From positions 1-25,634 of the IMG/VR virus record IMGVR_UViG_3300009152_000186: a stretch of DNA of 25,634 bases; one strand, written 5' to 3'. Each line of letters opens with the position of its first letter. Within the stretch, counting starts at the first letter, position 1. The notes below the pieces were generated by a model that was not told where the DNA came from, made no database searches, and saw only the letters and a list, made by a program, of their open reading frames with translations. Position numbers and translations under genes: made by a program. Positions 23,801-25,634 of this stretch are shown here, one piece after another. Source of the stretch: a virus.

Positions 23801-25634
23801 TTAAAATTTTTAAATGAAATGTCTACCGATAAAGAATTTAAAAAAATAATTGTAGCTAACTTAAAGGCAGATATATTAAAAGGCAAACTTACTAGGTCAG
23901 AGGCTGAGGCAGAACTACAGAACATGAATGAATTTTCAGGTATGTTTGAGAGTATTCCTGACAACATTAGCCCTGAAGATCAAATAAAGTCAATTAATTT
24001 AGTTGCTGAAAAGATCAGGTTAAAAAAAGAAATTGAAGGAAAGGATCCTTCACTAGTAGACGCTCAAAAAACAAGGGTATCTGAAATTGATGAACAACTA
24101 AAAATAATAAGCGAAAATGCCACTAAAGAAACCACAGACAAGCAGCAAGCAGTCACAGCAGAAGGCGGTGTCAGCGAATATCAAGGAACTAGTGAAGGAC
24201 AACAAAAAGTCGGGGTCAGCGAAGGGGGACAACGGCAAGCCACGGTCAATGAAACAGATCTTGGCGATAGCACTATCCCAAGCAAAGTACAAGAAGAAGT
24301 AAGCTCTGAAGTTGGAACTAATGTAGTACAAGAAAATCAACCTAGAAAGCCAGGATTTAAAAACAGTATTGTTAAAAAAGAAGAATCAACTACTAAATCA
24401 GGTGATAAAGTCACTGAATACAATTCTTATGCTGTAGATGAAAATGGTAATGAAAAAATAATGTCTGGAGGAGGCATTATAACTACGGTAGGAGAATTAG
24501 CAGCTGTATCTGAAAATAGTCCTGCTTTTTATGCTGAAGATGAAAATGGTGACCTTACTATATTAAAATTAGACCCTAATACAAAAATCAAAATTAACAA
24601 AACAATAGAAGGTAATGATAGAAAAGGAAATTATCAACAAAGAATTACTGTTACTCTTGTAGGTAATAATGCATTTTCAAGTGGTGATGCAACAGTTGAT
24701 TTTCTTACAACAAAAGACATTTTTAGTACACCTGTATATAAAACAAATACAACTACTACAGATCCACAGAGAGTAGTACAAGAAGAAGTATCCAACAAAA
24801 CAACAGATGAAAACTATGATATATCACAAGAAATAAATAATAATATAGCAAAAGCAAATCCTGATGCAAGTGTATTATTGACTCCTAAAGGAGAAGATTT
24901 AAGTTTAACTGCTGTTTATGTAGGAAAAGAAAAACGTGGCAAGGGAATAGGAACAAAGGTACTTGAAACAGTAAAATCAGAGGCCGATAGAACAGGAAAG
25001 AAAATAATTTTAGATGCTACCAATGAATTAGATTCAGAAACTGATTTAGAAAGATTAAGTATTTTTTATGAGAAGAATGGCTTTAAAAAAGTTGGTGAAA
25101 ACAAATTTGAATATAACCCACAAGAAGTTGCACCTAAGACAGAAACTAAGAAGACAGAGTATAAGCAAAACCTAGTTACTCCTGAGAACTCAAGAGAGGT
25201 TGCATCAAAACAAAATACACCATTAAAACAAAAAATAGCTAAGTCAGCAGCTATGATAATGAGGGCTTTGCCTGGTGTTAAGATATATCTTCATAACAAT
25301 GAAGCAGAGATGCACCAAGCATTGGCAAATTCTACTGGTCAATCTTTAGATAAAGTGTCTAAGGAGATAGGAAATTCAGCAGGGTCTCAAGTTGAGGGAG
25401 AGATTCATATAAACATGGAGAACGCTAATGAAACCACGATGTTACACGAGGCATTCCACGAGGCAATACTAAGGTCTGGAAAGTCTATTAAGACTATAAT
25501 TGACTTTGCTAATGGTCTTAAGAATATTATATCAGACAAAGCAATAAAGGCTAAGTTAGATGAGTTTGCTTCTAGGTATGATATGAATCCTGATGATAGA
25601 AAAAAAGCAATTGAAAAAGAAAATAAAAAAAGAA
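20882..25634 (+). CDS. Giant multi-domain virion/ejected protein (3' partial)
   Basis: One reading frame stays open from ATG 20882 to the right edge, 1584 codons with no stop, so the gene continues beyond the window. The N-terminus has tandem LPSPSDIL/LPSPNDIL and three copies of a short motif: YKKINNKW (68-75), YKLIDNHW (197-204) and YKIDNGEW (286-293). Charged coiled-coil helices fill about 490-650. Four hydrophobic or amphipathic segments lie near 651-680, 753-782, 802-824 and 942-970 (for example ESAPAMLAGFAG). Residues about 1079-1140 are low-complexity and overlap a nested small ORF. Residues about 1326-1412 form a GNAT domain with RGKGIG at 1352-1357 and FYEKNGFKKVG. HEAFH at 1522-1526 is a zincin-type HExxH. 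The pattern fits giant polyvalent proteins delivered with phage DNA; processing, membrane passage or host modification are inferred roles. Confidence 0.8.
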   Translation, partial: MSDKLPSPSDILGTNKLPSPNDILKKKGASQLESEEMYSSSDTYGNQDDQPLESSGDGDLYTYGGIRYKKINNKWYREYNGSFVRLSSGNVAQREKELNTNAKRVAEKVGDRSDKWAGVTEGESVNKPKYRKEDYIDVIQNKEYKSKADTRIVNEEALQMQKEHQAQIVEESKKSAIVDEEVPDIYTGYPGKDGKSYKLIDNHWFETAETETTYETKLLPGGGIIKIPTAKISLNPYSTEQGWVPIKQKNRLLSLNNYFNKEASLDSIDEVFTNFDKTDEKKYNLYKIDNGEWKRLIPGAAEYSTVSDKNAIDALNNRYGKDVKYKAAISPIVKPDKLKFVDINSSLTAKTEEYAVAYLEKKYKDYGFSFSQEGLFNIDRVRVTASNGKETTVNFDEKNSDEALKLRNFLEQNASKRTPDKLSKIDQKIGDIRKSFNADDSYDISRALPTDNAKTQDEIWKYYKSEEYKNMFKSLSFNEMDSEVKSRNTDHRRYGLYSGPVYDIYKKKKEEQYDITDQKIKSLYEQLSIAEASGNKVLKKQIKSKIETYLSKEVIQDQVLNYNIHLNDLVGSAKTLTTDIKQYEVLVENFNKTAETMSREVYESQKKILEDKAESLEIRRDNISTSFNNIDKSQKKINVLAGEYIKSKEKVGSFLGGIANSVLTGVVKIWDTAILGSMHGYQVAYGVQTYVDPEESKYYKDQGYTDQEIRNISENKTSKRQKEAIRSAVTGLLGSETTKEYMSSKDVGFFEKALYGVAESAPAMLAGFAGPQASFSALAAQSYSSIEDEMLDDPDFKATSAAERAIVAIPYAILMGALENYGLKNAVKGESFTGGLFKGIISRSLKSMPDGFERVALEKVINKEVKSLIGKGIIRIVNGSLAEFETGATQSLVLDIGLKALYNKVKGKKMRDGEIEKLTGGEYFSTPDSFSEGATRVWEDGLMEAIGGMTISTFSTVTTGIMTGNISLYNEEDLKFLNEMSTDKEFKKIIVANLKADILKGKLTRSEAEAELQNMNEFSGMFESIPDNISPEDQIKSINLVAEKIRLKKEIEGKDPSLVDAQKTRVSEIDEQLKIISENATKETTDKQQAVTAEGGVSEYQGTSEGQQKVGVSEGGQRQATVNETDLGDSTIPSKVQEEVSSEVGTNVVQENQPRKPGFKNSIVKKEESTTKSGDKVTEYNSYAVDENGNEKIMSGGGIITTVGELAAVSENSPAFYAEDENGDLTILKLDPNTKIKINKTIEGNDRKGNYQQRITVTLVGNNAFSSGDATVDFLTTKDIFSTPVYKTNTTTTDPQRVVQEEVSNKTTDENYDISQEINNNIAKANPDASVLLTPKGEDLSLTAVYVGKEKRGKGIGTKVLETVKSEADRTGKKIILDATNELDSETDLERLSIFYEKNGFKKVGENKFEYNPQEVAPKTETKKTEYKQNLVTPENSREVASKQNTPLKQKIAKSAAMIMRALPGVKIYLHNNEAEMHQALANSTGQSLDKVSKEIGNSAGSQVEGEIHINMENANETTMLHEAFHEAILRSGKSIKTIIDFANGLKNIISDKAIKAKLDEFASRYDMNPDDRKKAIEKENKKR
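24117..24302 (+). CDS. Nested small basic protein in another frame of the giant gene
   Basis: A complete 61-codon ORF (ATG to TAA) runs on the same strand but in a different frame within the giant gene. Its product begins MPLKK, continues QQKAVSANIKELVKD and ends KPRSMKQILAIALSQAKYKKK (last 20 residues without the first). This is the layout of a family of short basic phage and bacterial proteins that I know as MPLKKG..QK..S.NI....KQA.AIALS.A, of unknown function. By hand count the stretch is about 49% GC, against roughly 27-33% in the 60-base lines I counted on each side, and its codons (AAG, CAG, GCG, TCG) differ from those of neighbouring genes. The ATG is preceded by AATAATAAGCGAAA, an A-rich leader like other starts here. 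Meanwhile the giant frame reads low-complexity Gly/Ser/Glu/Gln. It may be an active overlapping gene or a captured gene now read through as linker. Confidence 0.62.
   Translation: MPLKKPQTSSKQSQQKAVSANIKELVKDNKKSGSAKGDNGKPRSMKQILAIALSQAKYKKK
24167..24223 (+). repeat. Imperfect direct repeat GGnGTCAGCGAA, 45-base spacing
   Basis: GGTGTCAGCGAA at 24167-24178 and GGGGTCAGCGAA at 24212-24223 are offset by 45 bases (15 codons). In the giant protein frame they give GVSE twice; in the nested frame they give VSAN and GSAK. It lies in the GC-rich island and may mark a small duplication there. Confidence 0.6.

Overview
The window is a dense, single-direction stretch of the virion-protein module of a tailed bacteriophage, most likely a short-tailed (podovirus) phage of a Bacteroidota host. 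All supported genes are on the + strand, with about 300 nt of non-coding sequence in total and no gene-free stretch above 300 bases. The host guess rests on three things visible in the DNA: low GC; starts preceded by A/T-rich leaders such as TAAAATGG rather than GGAGG; and the Bacteroidota -7 promoter element TAnnTTTG at five gene boundaries. The order terminase, portal, scaffold, capsid, connectors, large nozzle ('stabilization') protein, internal/ejected proteins resembles crAss-like phages and related Bacteroidota podoviruses. That placement is from memory of the families, not a search.

Packaging and head (1-7480): the C-terminal part of the large terminase (cut by the window edge), portal with a long Gln-rich coiled-coil tail, a small beta-rich protein, a scaffold-like acidic protein, the major capsid protein, an intrinsic rho-independent terminator, a conserved protein of unknown role, and a 94-aa structural-like protein enclosed between its own promoter and a strong terminator.

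Neck and tail (7556-18753): a new promoter drives two connector-like proteins, a 1357-aa nozzle/muzzle protein ending in a BACON-like domain, and a 949-aa Cys-rich modular protein whose alternating domains are joined by poly-threonine linkers of 11, 12, 8 and 22 residues. A GT-A-type glycosyltransferase (DAD motif) overlaps the stop of this protein by one base. Then come another tail-associated protein, a GNAT-like acetyltransferase and a 2-oxoglutarate/Fe(II) oxygenase. Three modification-type enzymes beside a threonine-rich surface protein suggest a cassette that decorates the virion; this is inference.

Internal/ejected proteins (18741-25634): an Ala/Gln-rich membrane-active-looking protein, a 493-aa unknown, and a giant protein (at least 1584 aa, running off the right edge). 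The giant protein has hydrophobic segments, an embedded GNAT domain and a HEAFH zincin-like motif. Inside it, in another frame on the same strand, lies a complete 61-aa basic ORF that resembles a known family of small phage/bacterial proteins and sits in a GC-rich island. This nested gene is the most unusual feature of the window.
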